Virus record (IMG/VR): IMGVR_UViG_3300047300_001121
Span: 1-64,000 of that record
Origin: a virus
DNA: 64,000 bases
Direction: 5' to 3' (one strand)
The notes beneath the pieces are model-generated. The model saw only the letters and a list, made by a program, of their open reading frames with translations, did not search any database and was not told the origin of the DNA. Each line of letters starts with the position of its first letter. Position 1 is the stretch's first letter. The translations under genes and the position numbers were made by a program. Positions 38,799 through 46,885 of this stretch are shown here, in pieces.

Positions 38799-38936
38799 AT
38801 GTTTCACTGGATGTGGTTGATCGTCACCCTTGAAGTCGGCTTCATGCTGGGTCTTCTTGTGGCCGGCCTGATTCACACGGCGCGCACGGAAGATGACTGC
38901 GAGGAGGCCTGCAGCAAGCAGTCCTTTGGTGTGTGA
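38799..38936 (+). CDS. Small single-pass membrane protein, 45 residues
   Basis: AAGGAGG precedes ATG 38799. The protein MFHWMWLIVTLEVGFMLGLL has a hydrophobic helix, then an acidic Cys-containing tail (ARTEDDCEEACSKQSFGV). A longer frame that begins inside the structured RNA is rejected. It overlaps the next gene's GTG start. Role unknown. Confidence 0.7.
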   Translation: MFHWMWLIVTLEVGFMLGLLVAGLIHTARTEDDCEEACSKQSFGV

Positions 38937-39310
38937 AGTGTCAGCACTGCGGCCATTCTGAGACCGACGTCGTCGAGTCGCGTGTCCTCATGGGCGGTGC
39001 ATACGTGCGCCGCAGACGCAGCTGCCCTGAGTGCGGCAAGACATTCTCGACCTACGAAATTGATGGCGGCATCTGGGGCACGGTGAAGAAGTGGGCCCTG
39101 GGCAGTCGCCTGCCGGCGCTCGAGAAGAAGCACAAGCTCAATCGCCGCAACGCCAAGATCGTGGCCATGATCAAAGCCGGCCACCAGTACAAAGACATCG
39201 GCAAGCAGTTCGGCATCGCCAAGACAACTGTCAGCCATATAGCCAGGCAAGCTGGCATCCCGTCGCGCAAGCGACCCAAGATCGCAACCCCATGGAGCGG
39301 CCTCGTATGA
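38933..39310 (+). CDS. NrdR-type zinc ribbon fused to a helix-turn-helix
   Basis: A GTG start overlapping the previous stop gives 125 residues. MKCQHCGHSETDVVESRVLM, then RRRRSCPECGKTFSTYE is the NrdR zinc ribbon (Cys 3, 6, 31, 34). The NrdR ATP-cone is missing. Instead there is a C-terminal helix-turn-helix (RRNAKIVAMIKAGHQYKDIG, KQFGIAKTTVSHIARQAGI). A phage transcription regulator built from these parts is likely; its targets might include nucleotide metabolism or middle promoters. Confidence 0.75.
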   Translation: MKCQHCGHSETDVVESRVLMGGAYVRRRRSCPECGKTFSTYEIDGGIWGTVKKWALGSRLPALEKKHKLNRRNAKIVAMIKAGHQYKDIGKQFGIAKTTVSHIARQAGIPSRKRPKIATPWSGLV

Positions 39311-39606
39311 AGAAACTTTTCATGGCCCTCGTGGCATGCCTGTCTATCACCGTTTCAGCGAACTCGCTGCATGCGCCAAATGAAGCCGGAGGACGCATTG
39401 TCATCACTGACCGCCCGTGCCCGTCGTCAGAAAAGCTGCGCATGGCCTACGCCGTCGAAGGCTCGGGCGAGGTGCATGAAGGTTGCTGGGCGTTCTTCGA
39501 TGGCCTTGTCCACATCTTCTGGCCAGACAAGGGTGTTCGCACGGCGTACCCGCCGAACATCTTCATTCCGTCCGAAGCAAAACGCGGAAAGAGTGAAGAC
39601 GTGTGA
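39307..39606 (+). CDS. Secreted or periplasmic small protein
   Basis: The 99-residue protein starts with a signal peptide (MKKLFMALVACLSITVSANS) and continues with IVITDRPCPSSEKLRMAYAV and CWAFFDGLVHIFWPDKG. Two conserved-looking cysteines may form a disulphide. It could act in the periplasm, for example in superinfection exclusion. No family is recognised. Confidence 0.65.
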   Translation: MKKLFMALVACLSITVSANSLHAPNEAGGRIVITDRPCPSSEKLRMAYAVEGSGEVHEGCWAFFDGLVHIFWPDKGVRTAYPPNIFIPSEAKRGKSEDV

Positions 39607-40031
39607 GATACGCCATTCGTCAGGTCAATCCGCGAGACCCCGAGATTTCGGCGTTGCTGCTGCGCATGCAACTCGAGTGCCTGCCGAGCGATCGTCCTGA
39701 ATCCACGAAGCAGGGGTTCTGGTGGATCTGCTACACCGAGACCGGCCAACCGGCCGGATTCTGCAGCATGCGCGCAAGCGTGCGCTGGCAAGAGACCGGA
39801 TACCTGTCGCGCTCCGGTGTGCTTGATGCGCACCAGGGGAACGGCCTGCAAAAGCGCATGATCCGCGCCCGCATCCGCAAGGCAAAGCAGATCGGCTGGA
39901 AGTGGCTGCTGTCCGACACCTCAGATAACCCGCCGTCCGCGAATTCGCTCATCGCGTGCGGCTTCAAGATGTACGAGCCACGAGACCCGTATGGGTTGAA
40001 GACGTCAGTGTACTGGCGCAGAAAGATCTAA
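39603..40031 (+). CDS. GNAT-type acetyltransferase
   Basis: GTG start overlapping the previous stop; 142 residues. The GNAT core is visible: GFCSMRASVRWQETGYLSRS, GVLDAHQGNGLQKRMIRARI (the Q-G-N-G acetyl-CoA loop) and the C-terminal SDNPPSANSLIACGFKMYEP. Phage GNAT proteins may modify host proteins or phage products. Substrate unknown. Confidence 0.8.
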   Translation: MRYAIRQVNPRDPEISALLLRMQLECLPSDRPESTKQGFWWICYTETGQPAGFCSMRASVRWQETGYLSRSGVLDAHQGNGLQKRMIRARIRKAKQIGWKWLLSDTSDNPPSANSLIACGFKMYEPRDPYGLKTSVYWRRKI

Positions 40032-40033
40032 GC

Positions 40034-40480
40034 ATGAAACGCATGACCAAAGAAGAGGTCGAGGCCAAGATGGCGGCCGACAGAGCCCAATGGGAGGAGC
40101 TCAAGAAGCGACTGATGGAGGAGGAGCATCTCGACGACGACGGCTACCCCACCGATGCCGCGCTTGAGCTCATCGAGAAATGGTACTGGGACGACTGCAC
40201 CGGGCTGCTCGAGTTCATCAAGAGCATCTGGCACATGCGCTCCTGGGGCTGGACCGAGGTCAACGCGAATGAGCTCGACAAAGACGACGATGACTACGAC
40301 GAAAGAGGCGGCAAGCTTCTGTTCGTCTCGACGGCCGGCTGGTCTGGCAACGAGTCCATCATCCGCGCCTTCAAGGAAAACCACATGGCGTGGATGTTGT
40401 GCTGGGTGCAGTCGCGCCGCGGCGGCCACTTCATCTTCGAGCCGCACCAGTTTAAGGACGATCAAGGGGTACAGGAATGA
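40034..40480 (+). CDS. Acidic protein, 148 residues
   Basis: From ATG 40034 the protein begins MKRMTKEEVEAKMAADRAQW, has a helical charged N-terminus and a C-terminal domain with GGKLLFVSTAGWSGNESIIR and MLCWVQSRRGGHFIFEP. The latter region looks alpha/beta. No family is firmly recognised. It overlaps the next gene. Confidence 0.55.
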   Translation: MKRMTKEEVEAKMAADRAQWEELKKRLMEEEHLDDDGYPTDAALELIEKWYWDDCTGLLEFIKSIWHMRSWGWTEVNANELDKDDDDYDERGGKLLFVSTAGWSGNESIIRAFKENHMAWMLCWVQSRRGGHFIFEPHQFKDDQGVQE

Positions 40481-40698
40481 CGGAAGAGCAACTCGAAGCC
40501 GCTGCACGCAAGCTTTGCGAGATTCGCGGGATTGACCCCGACAAAAGTGTGCCGCACGGCGCGCCGCCAAACGACATGGGCTACGTGCCTTCCGTGCTGC
40601 TTTACGCGCCGGCATGGCGCCTGGTGGCAAGCGAGATCCGCAACTTCTACCAGATCGCTCAGGCCCTGGATTCTGTGCTCGGCGGAAACCTGCCGTGA
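40477..40698 (+). CDS. Small protein, 73 residues
   Basis: MTEEQLEAAARKLCEIRGID followed by GAPPNDMGYVPSVLLYAPAW. It is a short helical protein that overlaps the next GTG start. Function unknown. Confidence 0.55.
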   Translation: MTEEQLEAAARKLCEIRGIDPDKSVPHGAPPNDMGYVPSVLLYAPAWRLVASEIRNFYQIAQALDSVLGGNLP

Positions 40699-40904
40699 GC
40701 GAGCGAGATCTCGCCAGGGTGTTGCTTGTGCGCGCCGAAGCCGTCAAGGCCGTTGCGTATCAGAGCTACGACCAGGCAATGCGCGAGGCCATGTACAAGA
40801 CCGCGCACACGTTCGAGGAAGCGGCCGCCGAGATCGGTCGGCTTCGCGCGCGCATTGCTGAGCTCGAGCTGAGTGCGCAGGCGAATACCCCACAAAAACC
40901 GTAG
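40695..40904 (+). CDS. Small coiled-coil protein, 69 residues, GTG start
   Basis: GTG 40695 overlaps the previous stop (GTGA). The protein (MSERDLARVLLVRAEAVKAV; AAAEIGRLRARIAELELSAQ) is helical and probably dimeric. It ends this block; a new promoter follows. Confidence 0.55.
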   Translation: MSERDLARVLLVRAEAVKAVAYQSYDQAMREAMYKTAHTFEEAAAEIGRLRARIAELELSAQANTPQKP

Positions 40905-40920
40905 GGCTTTTATTTTTTGT

Positions 40921-40948
40921 TTGACGAGCCAACAATTTGTTGGATAAT
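40921..40948 (+). promoter_or_regulatory. Recombination-operon promoter with a perfect palindromic operator
   Basis: TTGACG (40921-40926), 16 bp, GATAAT (40943-40948). The spacer is nearly filled by CCAACAATTTGTTGG (40929-40943), a perfect 15-bp palindrome. It is the cleanest copy of the operator family and would block the RecT/exonuclease operon when bound. Confidence 0.8.
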
Positions 40949-40993
40949 CCAACCGTCTGTTCAACAGATTTACGCAACTTCTAGGAGCATTAC

Positions 40994-42187
40994 ATGACCG
41001 ACACGACAAACACCGCGGAAGCCGCGGTTTCTGCGCAGGAGCAAACGGCTGCACAAACCGACCTGACCCTGATCAACAACACCCTCACCGAGTTCGAGAA
41101 AGTGCAAGCCGGCCTGGCCGAGCTCAACCAGAAATACAACAACGTCGTCTTTGACGTGCGCACCACGAAGGGCATGGACGAAGCCAAGGCTGCGCGCCTG
41201 GCAATTCGTGAGCCGCGCTACGCAGTGAAGCGTGCGCTTGATGCAGCGAAGAAGCCGCTCAACGACATCAAGAAAAACATCACCGAGCGCGCCGACTACA
41301 TCACCTCTCAGTTGACCGCGCTGGAAGATCCGATCGATAAACAGATCAAAGCCGAGGAAGACCGCAAAGAAGCAGAGAAGCAGGCCAAGGTGCTGGCCGA
41401 GCAAGCCCGCGTTGCCGCGCTGCGCGAGCGCCTGGATGCCATCTCTTCGCTGCCGCTGAAGGCGTCAGGCAAGTTCTCCGCGGACATTGCCCTGGACATC
41501 CTGTACCTCGAGTCGCTACCAATCGACGAATCATTCGAGGAATACCTGCCGCATGCCAAAGCGGCCCAGGCCGAGGCGCTCGCCAAGCTGCGCGAGCTGC
41601 ATGACGCAACGCTGGCCCGTGAACAGGAGGCTGATCGCCTGGCTGCTGAGCGCGCCGAGCTGGAGGCAATGCGTGCTCAACAGGCCGCGCAGGCTGCCGA
41701 GCTCGAGCGTCTGCGCAAGGAGCAAGAAGAGGCTGCCGCACGCGCCGCTGCCGAGGCTGCCCTGGCCGCTCAGAAAGCGATCGACGAGGCCAACGCCAAA
41801 GCCAAGCGTGAGGCCGCAGAACGCGAGGCCTACCTCAAACAGCAACAGGATGCGTTTGAGGCCGAGAAGCGCGATGCCGAGGCCAAGCTCAAGGCGGAGC
41901 AGGACAGGGTGCTGGCTGAGCGCGCAGAGATTGCTCGTGCCGCCGCTGAGCTCGCAGCCAAGGAGGCTGCCGAGCAGGCCGCCCGTGAGCTCGCCGCGCG
42001 CAATGCCGAGCTGGCCAAGCAAGAGCAGGAGCGCAAAGCTCGCCACAAAAAGGCCGTCGACCGGGCTGAGCAACTGGTCGCCGTAACAATCCAGCACTTT
42101 GGGATTGAGCGCAGGCAAGCAGTTGACTTGATCATCGGCGTCGCCGAGACCATCAAATTCATCAACGAAGTAGAGGTGGCAGCATGA
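40994..42187 (+). CDS. Long coiled-coil protein of the recombination operon
   Basis: The 397 residues have a helical N-terminal part (LINNTLTEFEKVQAGLAELN; RLAIREPRYAVKRALDAAKK) and a very long Ala/Glu/Arg/Gln coiled coil (about 190-370), then FGIERRQAVDLIIGVAETIK at the end. Similar proteins precede RecT and YqaJ-type exonucleases in many phages (some as DUF1351). It may organise the recombinase complex. Function inferred from context. Confidence 0.6.
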   Translation: MTDTTNTAEAAVSAQEQTAAQTDLTLINNTLTEFEKVQAGLAELNQKYNNVVFDVRTTKGMDEAKAARLAIREPRYAVKRALDAAKKPLNDIKKNITERADYITSQLTALEDPIDKQIKAEEDRKEAEKQAKVLAEQARVAALRERLDAISSLPLKASGKFSADIALDILYLESLPIDESFEEYLPHAKAAQAEALAKLRELHDATLAREQEADRLAAERAELEAMRAQQAAQAAELERLRKEQEEAAARAAAEAALAAQKAIDEANAKAKREAAEREAYLKQQQDAFEAEKRDAEAKLKAEQDRVLAERAEIARAAAELAAKEAAEQAARELAARNAELAKQEQERKARHKKAVDRAEQLVAVTIQHFGIERRQAVDLIIGVAETIKFINEVEVAA

Positions 42188-42396
42188 TGAGCGCCGCAAT
42201 CAAGCAAACGCTTCACCGCAACATCACGAACATCCTCGTCACGAAGATCGAGCCCATGTTCAAGGATGGGGTCGAGATCACGTTGATTGCTCGCACGCCC
42301 GGCAACAGCGAGGCCGATGTGCTCGTCACGTCAGAGCGCAACTTTGACGAGATCAAAGCGCTGGTTGACCGCAGCGCCGCACGGGAGGCCGTATGA
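42184..42396 (+). CDS. Small protein between coiled coil and RecT
   Basis: The 70-residue protein MMSAAIKQTLHRNITNILVT, then KIEPMFKDGVEITLIARTPG and a strand/helix end. It overlaps both neighbours. No family is recognised; a recombination accessory is possible. Confidence 0.55.
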   Translation: MMSAAIKQTLHRNITNILVTKIEPMFKDGVEITLIARTPGNSEADVLVTSERNFDEIKALVDRSAAREAV

Positions 42397-43346
42397 GCAA
42401 CGCACTTGCGCTGATCACCGGCGACATCTACGGCGCGCGTGACGCGTTCGATGCGGTCCTGGCGGATCGCTCAATCAACTTCGACCGTGAGGCCGAGTTC
42501 GCCATCCAGGTGCTGTCGCAAAACGACTACGCGCTGAAGCTGGCCCAGGGCAACCGTCAATCGGTTGTCAATGCCGTGACCAACATCGCGGCCATCGGCA
42601 TCTCGCTGAACCCCGCGAAGAAGCAGGCGTACCTGGTGCCGCGCGACGGCAAGATCTGCCTGGACATCAGCTACATGGGTTTGCTGGATCTGGCCACGGC
42701 CACTGGATCGATCAAATGGGCCAAGGCGGCCGTCGTTTACTCGGGTGATGGATTCACCCTCAACGGATTCGACAAACCGCCTGAGCACCAATTCAACCCG
42801 TTTGCCAAGGACCGTGGCGACGTGGTGGGCGTGTACGTCGTGGTCAAGACCGCGGACGGCGATTACCTCACTGAGGTGATGAGCGCTGACGACGTGAACG
42901 CCATCCGTGATCGCTCGAGCGCATGGAAGGCCTGGATCGCCAAACAGAAGTCCTGCCCCTGGGTGACCGACTGGGCGGAGATGGCCAAGAAAACGGTGAT
43001 CAAGCGCGCCTACAAGACGTGGCCAAAGACTGATCGCCTGGACGAGGCCATCCACCACCTGAACACCGACGGCGATGAGGGCTTGGTTGACATTACACCC
43101 AAGGCTGCACCGGTCACCACCGAGAAGGCGATCTTTGATCGCACGGCGTGGATCGAGAAGGCCAACAAGGCGGCGACGGTCGACGAGCTCGCAACGGTCT
43201 GGCGCACTGGCACAAAGGCCGCCAGTGAGGCCAAGGATCGCGACGGCTACGACGCGTTCAAGCGAGTCGTCAACGCGCGCAAATCCATGCTCGAGGGCAA
43301 GGCCAATGCGACTGACGCCGAGGTGAAGGAGGGGGCTACGGCATGA
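42393..43346 (+). CDS. recT: RecT-family single-strand annealing protein
   Basis: The 317 residues contain the RecT pattern: FAIQVLSQNDYALKLAQGNR, SVVNAVTNIAAIGISLNPAK, KQAYLVPRDGKICLDISYMG and MAKKTVIKRAYKTWPK. It anneals complementary single strands and works with the exonuclease two genes downstream. Host recombineering-like repair and replication restart of phage DNA would use this pair. The tail beyond 260 is variable. Confidence 0.9.
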   Translation: MSNALALITGDIYGARDAFDAVLADRSINFDREAEFAIQVLSQNDYALKLAQGNRQSVVNAVTNIAAIGISLNPAKKQAYLVPRDGKICLDISYMGLLDLATATGSIKWAKAAVVYSGDGFTLNGFDKPPEHQFNPFAKDRGDVVGVYVVVKTADGDYLTEVMSADDVNAIRDRSSAWKAWIAKQKSCPWVTDWAEMAKKTVIKRAYKTWPKTDRLDEAIHHLNTDGDEGLVDITPKAAPVTTEKAIFDRTAWIEKANKAATVDELATVWRTGTKAASEAKDRDGYDAFKRVVNARKSMLEGKANATDAEVKEGATA

Positions 43347-43498
43347 GCATCAAGCAAAAGATCATCAAGACGCAGGGCGCAGACCGGATCAAAGAAGAGC
43401 TGGATATTGCCCTGCAAATGGGGTGGTTGGTTCAAACGCTGACCGTCAACTCTGAAACCGGCGCATGGATCGCCGTGCTTTACAGGGAGGCGGCATGA
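43343..43498 (+). CDS. 51-residue protein between recT and exonuclease
   Basis: The frame MSIKQKIIKTQGADRIKEEL, DIALQMGWLVQTLTVNSETG, then a short end. It overlaps recT and the exonuclease gene by four bases each, which supports its reality. Function unknown. Confidence 0.55.
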   Translation: MSIKQKIIKTQGADRIKEELDIALQMGWLVQTLTVNSETGAWIAVLYREAA

Positions 43499-44133
43499 TC
43501 GAGCAAGGCTCCCCTGAGTGGTTCGAGCTACGCCGCGGCCGGGCAACTGGCAGTCACTTCGCTGACGTCATGGCGCAAGGCAAAGGCGGCGCCGAGTCCA
43601 CCATGCGTCGCAACTATCGCATGCGCCTGGCGCTCGAGATCGTCACCGGCAAGGTGATCTCGGACGGCTTCATGGGCAACAAGCACACCGAGCGCGGCAA
43701 GGAGCTCGAGCCCTTTGCGCGCATGGCGTACGAGTCGATCACCGGCAGCATTGTCGAGGAAATCGACTTCATCAAGCACAAGTTCCTGGCCGCTGGCGTT
43801 TCGCCTGATGGTCTGGTGAACGACGATGGCATGGTTGAGTTCAAGTGCCCAATCCCAGCGATTCACTGGGATTACTTGAACCTGCCAGCTGGCACGCCGC
43901 CGGCCGAATACAAGTGGCAAGTCTACGGTGAGATGTGGGTCTCCGGCCGACGCTGGAATGACTTCGTGTCTCACTGTGAAGATATGCCCGAATCCCTGCG
44001 GACGCACATCAACCGCATCCACTGGGACGACAAGATCATTGCCGAGCTCGACGCCGGCGTGAGCAAGTTCTTGGCCGAGGTGAACGTCACGGTCAAGGAA
44101 ATTCAGGAACTCGCAAGAAAGAAAGCAGCATGA
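43495..44133 (+). CDS. YqaJ-type (lambda-exonuclease-like) nuclease
   Basis: From ATG 43495 (212 residues): QGSPEWFELRRGRATGSHFA (entry motif), GNKHTERGKELEPFARMAYE, LAAGVSPDGLVNDDGMVEFK with the D and E-x-K of the PD-(D/E)XK centre, and YKWQVYGEMWVSGRRWND with the Q of the family. It degrades one strand from double-strand ends and feeds RecT. Assignment is firm. Confidence 0.9.
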   Translation: MIEQGSPEWFELRRGRATGSHFADVMAQGKGGAESTMRRNYRMRLALEIVTGKVISDGFMGNKHTERGKELEPFARMAYESITGSIVEEIDFIKHKFLAAGVSPDGLVNDDGMVEFKCPIPAIHWDYLNLPAGTPPAEYKWQVYGEMWVSGRRWNDFVSHCEDMPESLRTHINRIHWDDKIIAELDAGVSKFLAEVNVTVKEIQELARKKAA

Positions 44134-44435
44134 AAGACAGCATCAAAACGATCTTCACGGTGGCGCTCGCCAGCATTGGAATTGCAGCGGTATTGGCCGG
44201 GCTAACGGTTGAGCAGGGATGGGTGGTCAGCATCCTTTGGGGCTGGTTCATGGTCCCGATTGGCGTGCCAGCCATCAGCACCCCCATCGCAATTGGCATT
44301 GTGCTGACGCTGTCGGCGATGCGCATGAAGCGAGTGAAGAGCCCGGATGAAGAGCCCTGGGAAACGCTGGCATTCGCAGCCATTGCGCCGTTGGTCGCCC
44401 TGACCCTGGGGTGGATCGTCAAACAGTTCGTGTGA
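44130..44435 (+). CDS. Small membrane protein, 101 residues
   Basis: Three hydrophobic segments are visible (IFTVALASIGIAAVLAGLTV; ILWGWFMVPIGVPAISTPIA-IGIVL; FAAIAPLVALTLGWIV). No motif. It overlaps both neighbours in the recombination operon, an odd site for a membrane protein; exclusion or antiholin-like roles are possible. Confidence 0.6.
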   Translation: MKDSIKTIFTVALASIGIAAVLAGLTVEQGWVVSILWGWFMVPIGVPAISTPIAIGIVLTLSAMRMKRVKSPDEEPWETLAFAAIAPLVALTLGWIVKQFV

Positions 44436-44611
44436 CGGACGACTTCGCAGACAGGATTCTGGAGCACTTGGTCACCATGGCCAAGACTCCAGGATGGAAG
44501 CAATACGCGTGGCATGCCGCCAAGAAATACGAAGGAATCGACCCGCATCACCTTAAAGGGATGCAGGACAAGTTGAAAGAACGGATGTTGAAAGAGAAGG
44601 ATCAGCAATGA
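44432..44611 (+). CDS. 59-residue charged protein, GTG start
   Basis: GTG 44432 overlaps the previous stop. The protein MTDDFADRILEHLVTMAKTP, then KYEGIDPHHLKGMQDKLKER, is helical and charged. It overlaps the RNA ligase start. Unknown. Confidence 0.55.
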   Translation: MTDDFADRILEHLVTMAKTPGWKQYAWHAAKKYEGIDPHHLKGMQDKLKERMLKEKDQQ

Positions 44612-45567
44612 AACTCGCAGTGATCGGTGGTGTGCATACCACCAAACCCATTCCCGGAGCAGACCGCATCCACCAGGCCGTCGTCGACTGTGGCGATGCC
44701 GGCGTCTGGACCGGAGTTGTGACCAAAGATATCGACACTGGCCACAAGGTCGTCGTGTTCTTGCAGGACGCGCTGCTTCAGCCCGGTCCTCGCTGGGACT
44801 TCATGGAGAAGAGCAAGTGGCGCGTTCGCATGGCTCGCTTCAAGGGTGTGCCAAGCGAGTGCTTGATTGTCCCGGCGGTTGGCCACGAAGACCTGCTGCC
44901 CATTGGCGCAGATCTGACTGAGCTGCTTGGCGTGACCAAGTACGAGAAGCCGATCCCCGTGCAGATGGCTGGCGAGGTGCGCGGCAACTTCCCGAGCTTT
45001 ATCCCGAAGACGGACGAAGAGAACTTCCAGCGCCTGCGCGACCTGCAAGAGCTGATGCATGGCAGCGACTGGGTGGCCACCGTCAAGTACGACGGCACCA
45101 GCTGCACGGTGTGGAATGACGAAGATGGCATGCACGTCTGCAGCCGCAACCTCGAGCTCAAGGAGTTTTCCGAGTCCGGCAAGGGCAACGTGTACTGGCA
45201 GGTCGCTCGCAAGTTTGAGCTGGACCGCCTGCCGCACGGCATTGCCATTCAGTTCGAGATCGTCGGCCCTGGAATCCAGGGGAACCCATGCGGCTACGAC
45301 GATCTGCAGATGGCGCTGTTCACGGCGTACGACATCAGCCGTATGGAGCGCATGCACTTCGGATCATTGACGCACCTCAGTCAGGGCTTCGATCTACCGA
45401 TGGCGGAGATCGTCGCTTCTGGCTTCGGCCACATCGACGAGGAGACCCTTCGCACAATGGCCGATAGTGCCGTGTACCAAAACGGAGCGCAGGCCGAGGG
45501 CGTGGTGGTTCGCGACATCAGATCGCTGTGGTCGTTCAAGGCGATCTCGCTCAACTACAAGGACTGA
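44608..45567 (+). CDS. RNA ligase (Rnl5/DraRnl-like)
   Basis: The 319-residue protein has an N-terminal OB-like domain (about 1-130) and a nucleotidyltransferase with motif I KYDGTS (Lys 160), motif Ia/III region QFEIVGPGIQGNP, motif IV EGVVVRD and motif V FKAISLNYK. An OB module before the transferase is the Rnl5/DraRnl pattern. It seals RNA with 3'-OH and 5'-phosphate, perhaps in repair of tRNA or of the phage's large RNA. Substrate is inferred. Confidence 0.85.
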   Translation: MKLAVIGGVHTTKPIPGADRIHQAVVDCGDAGVWTGVVTKDIDTGHKVVVFLQDALLQPGPRWDFMEKSKWRVRMARFKGVPSECLIVPAVGHEDLLPIGADLTELLGVTKYEKPIPVQMAGEVRGNFPSFIPKTDEENFQRLRDLQELMHGSDWVATVKYDGTSCTVWNDEDGMHVCSRNLELKEFSESGKGNVYWQVARKFELDRLPHGIAIQFEIVGPGIQGNPCGYDDLQMALFTAYDISRMERMHFGSLTHLSQGFDLPMAEIVASGFGHIDEETLRTMADSAVYQNGAQAEGVVVRDIRSLWSFKAISLNYKD

Positions 45568-45571
45568 TGCC

Positions 45572-45847
45572 ATGGACCGCTTCAACGGATCTGACTACCA
45601 GCCCATGCGCGATGACGTCCGCTTGACGGGTCAGTTGCTGCGCGTGTGGAACGCTGTGTGCGACGGGCAATGGATGTCGCTTGACGAGATCTCGAAGAAG
45701 ACGGGGGATCCCGCAGCCAGCGTGAGTGCTCAGCTGCGCCATCTGCGCAAGCCGCGCTTCGGCGCCCACACGGTTGAGAAGAACTACCTGGGCAACGGGC
45801 TCTACAAGTATCGGGTGATCCCGAACAAGGTCGAGCTGGTGCGATGA
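45572..45847 (+). CDS. Winged-helix DNA-binding protein, 91 residues
   Basis: The protein has QLLRVWNAVCDGQWMSLDEI, SKKTGDPAASVSAQLRHLRK and YLGNGLYKYRVIPN: a winged helix-turn-helix with a recognition helix around ASVSAQLRHLRK. Similar proteins are frequent in phage middle regions and annotated only as DNA-binding. It precedes a homing nuclease by 97 bases. Confidence 0.65.
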   Translation: MDRFNGSDYQPMRDDVRLTGQLLRVWNAVCDGQWMSLDEISKKTGDPAASVSAQLRHLRKPRFGAHTVEKNYLGNGLYKYRVIPNKVELVR

Positions 45848-45944
45848 GTTGCTTGAATCGGACGGCGCCTCTGCAAGGGGGCGAAGGCCCGGGATCCGGG
45901 CGGCACCGTCGGCGTATGTCGTAAGCGCCATCTACAATCGAAGC

Positions 45945-46622
45945 ATGTTCTACACGTACATTCACAAGACACAAGACCAGGGCCGCACGTTCTACGTCGG
46001 CAAGGGCAAGGGCGAGCGCGCCACATGGGCACACACTCGCGGCGCCCACTGGAACAGCGTTGTGAAAAAGCACGGCGGATTTGTGGCTGAGATCGTCGAC
46101 AGGTTCGACACAGAGGAAGAGGCCTTTGCCCACGAGCGATTCCTGATCACGAGCCTCCGCCTTTTCGGCGTTCGCCTGGTAAACAAGACCGATGGCGGCG
46201 ACGGAATGGCTGGCTTCAAACACTCGAAGGAGACGCGTCGCCGGCTGAGCGAGATCCAGAAGGGCAAGGTGATTCCAGAGGAAACGCGGCGGCGCATGAG
46301 TGTTGCGCGCTCTGGAGTACCCCGGCCTGACTTGCGCGTGAAGCGCGGTCCGTACCCAGAAGAGCGGCGGCAAAAGCTGCGCAAGCCAAAGTCCGAGCAA
46401 GGGCGTGCAAACATGAAGGCCGCTCGGGCCAATGTGCGCAAACCGGTATTCTGCAAAAGCACTGGGATGGAGTTCCAGAGCATTGCTGACGCAGCAGGCT
46501 GGCTGCGTAACAACGGATTCCCGAAGGCGTCAAAGTCCGCGATCACGGAGGTGTGCCAGGGAAAGAGGCCGCATGCGTATGGCATGCAATGGATTTACAC
46601 CAAAGAAAGGAACCACCAATGA
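45945..46622 (+). CDS. GIY-YIG homing endonuclease with NUMOD3 repeats
   Basis: From ATG 45945 (225 residues): FYTYIHKTQDQGRTFYVGKG is the GIY-YIG core, with RTFYVGKGKGERA (conserved Arg) and HERFLITSLRLFG (metal-binding Glu). Then come NUMOD3-like repeats (GFKHSKETRRRLSEIQKGKV; IPEETRRRMSVARSG) and a C-terminal NUMOD1-like domain (FQSIADAAGWLRNNGF). This is a SegA/F-TevI-like free-standing homing enzyme. Its own TACAAT-like -10 precedes it. It probably inserted between two middle genes. Confidence 0.9.
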   Translation: MFYTYIHKTQDQGRTFYVGKGKGERATWAHTRGAHWNSVVKKHGGFVAEIVDRFDTEEEAFAHERFLITSLRLFGVRLVNKTDGGDGMAGFKHSKETRRRLSEIQKGKVIPEETRRRMSVARSGVPRPDLRVKRGPYPEERRQKLRKPKSEQGRANMKAARANVRKPVFCKSTGMEFQSIADAAGWLRNNGFPKASKSAITEVCQGKRPHAYGMQWIYTKERNHQ

Positions 46623-46840
46623 ATGCACGTATGGCCAAGAGGCTCAGGAAGCTGGCCAAGCTTGAGATGTCGGCCAACGCGGAGACCACCGAGCGCGAGC
46701 TCGTGCTGGCGCGCGTCAGAGGGCATGACCGTGTCGTGAATGAGCCGCTGTCGGTGCGCGCCTTCTACCTGCAACTGAAGGACGCGTACAGCGACTTCTC
46801 GCGCGGTGTCAGAAAAACGCAACAGAATCCAGCCGAGTAA
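46619..46840 (+). CDS. Small basic protein, 73 residues
   Basis: It begins MNARMAKRLRKLAKLEMSAN and continues ETTERELVLARVRGHDRVVN. The basic N-terminus suggests nucleic-acid binding. It overlaps the GIY-YIG stop. Not recognised. Confidence 0.55.
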   Translation: MNARMAKRLRKLAKLEMSANAETTERELVLARVRGHDRVVNEPLSVRAFYLQLKDAYSDFSRGVRKTQQNPAE

Positions 46841-46858
46841 AGATTTTTCCTCCGCCGC

Positions 46859-46878
46859 CAACAAAATGTTGCAATAAT
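46859..46878 (+). promoter_or_regulatory. Operator and -10 before the SSB block
   Basis: CAACAAAATGTTG (46859-46871) abuts AATAAT (46873-46878). The -35 is weak. The operator placement just ahead of the -10 repeats the pattern at 38752 and 40929. Confidence 0.55.
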
Positions 46879-46885
46879 CAACATC

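Noticed and set aside
38532-38936. Longer frame ending at the small membrane protein stop
   Set aside because: Its first two thirds lie in the structured RNA and terminator. The real start at 38799 has AAGGAGG.
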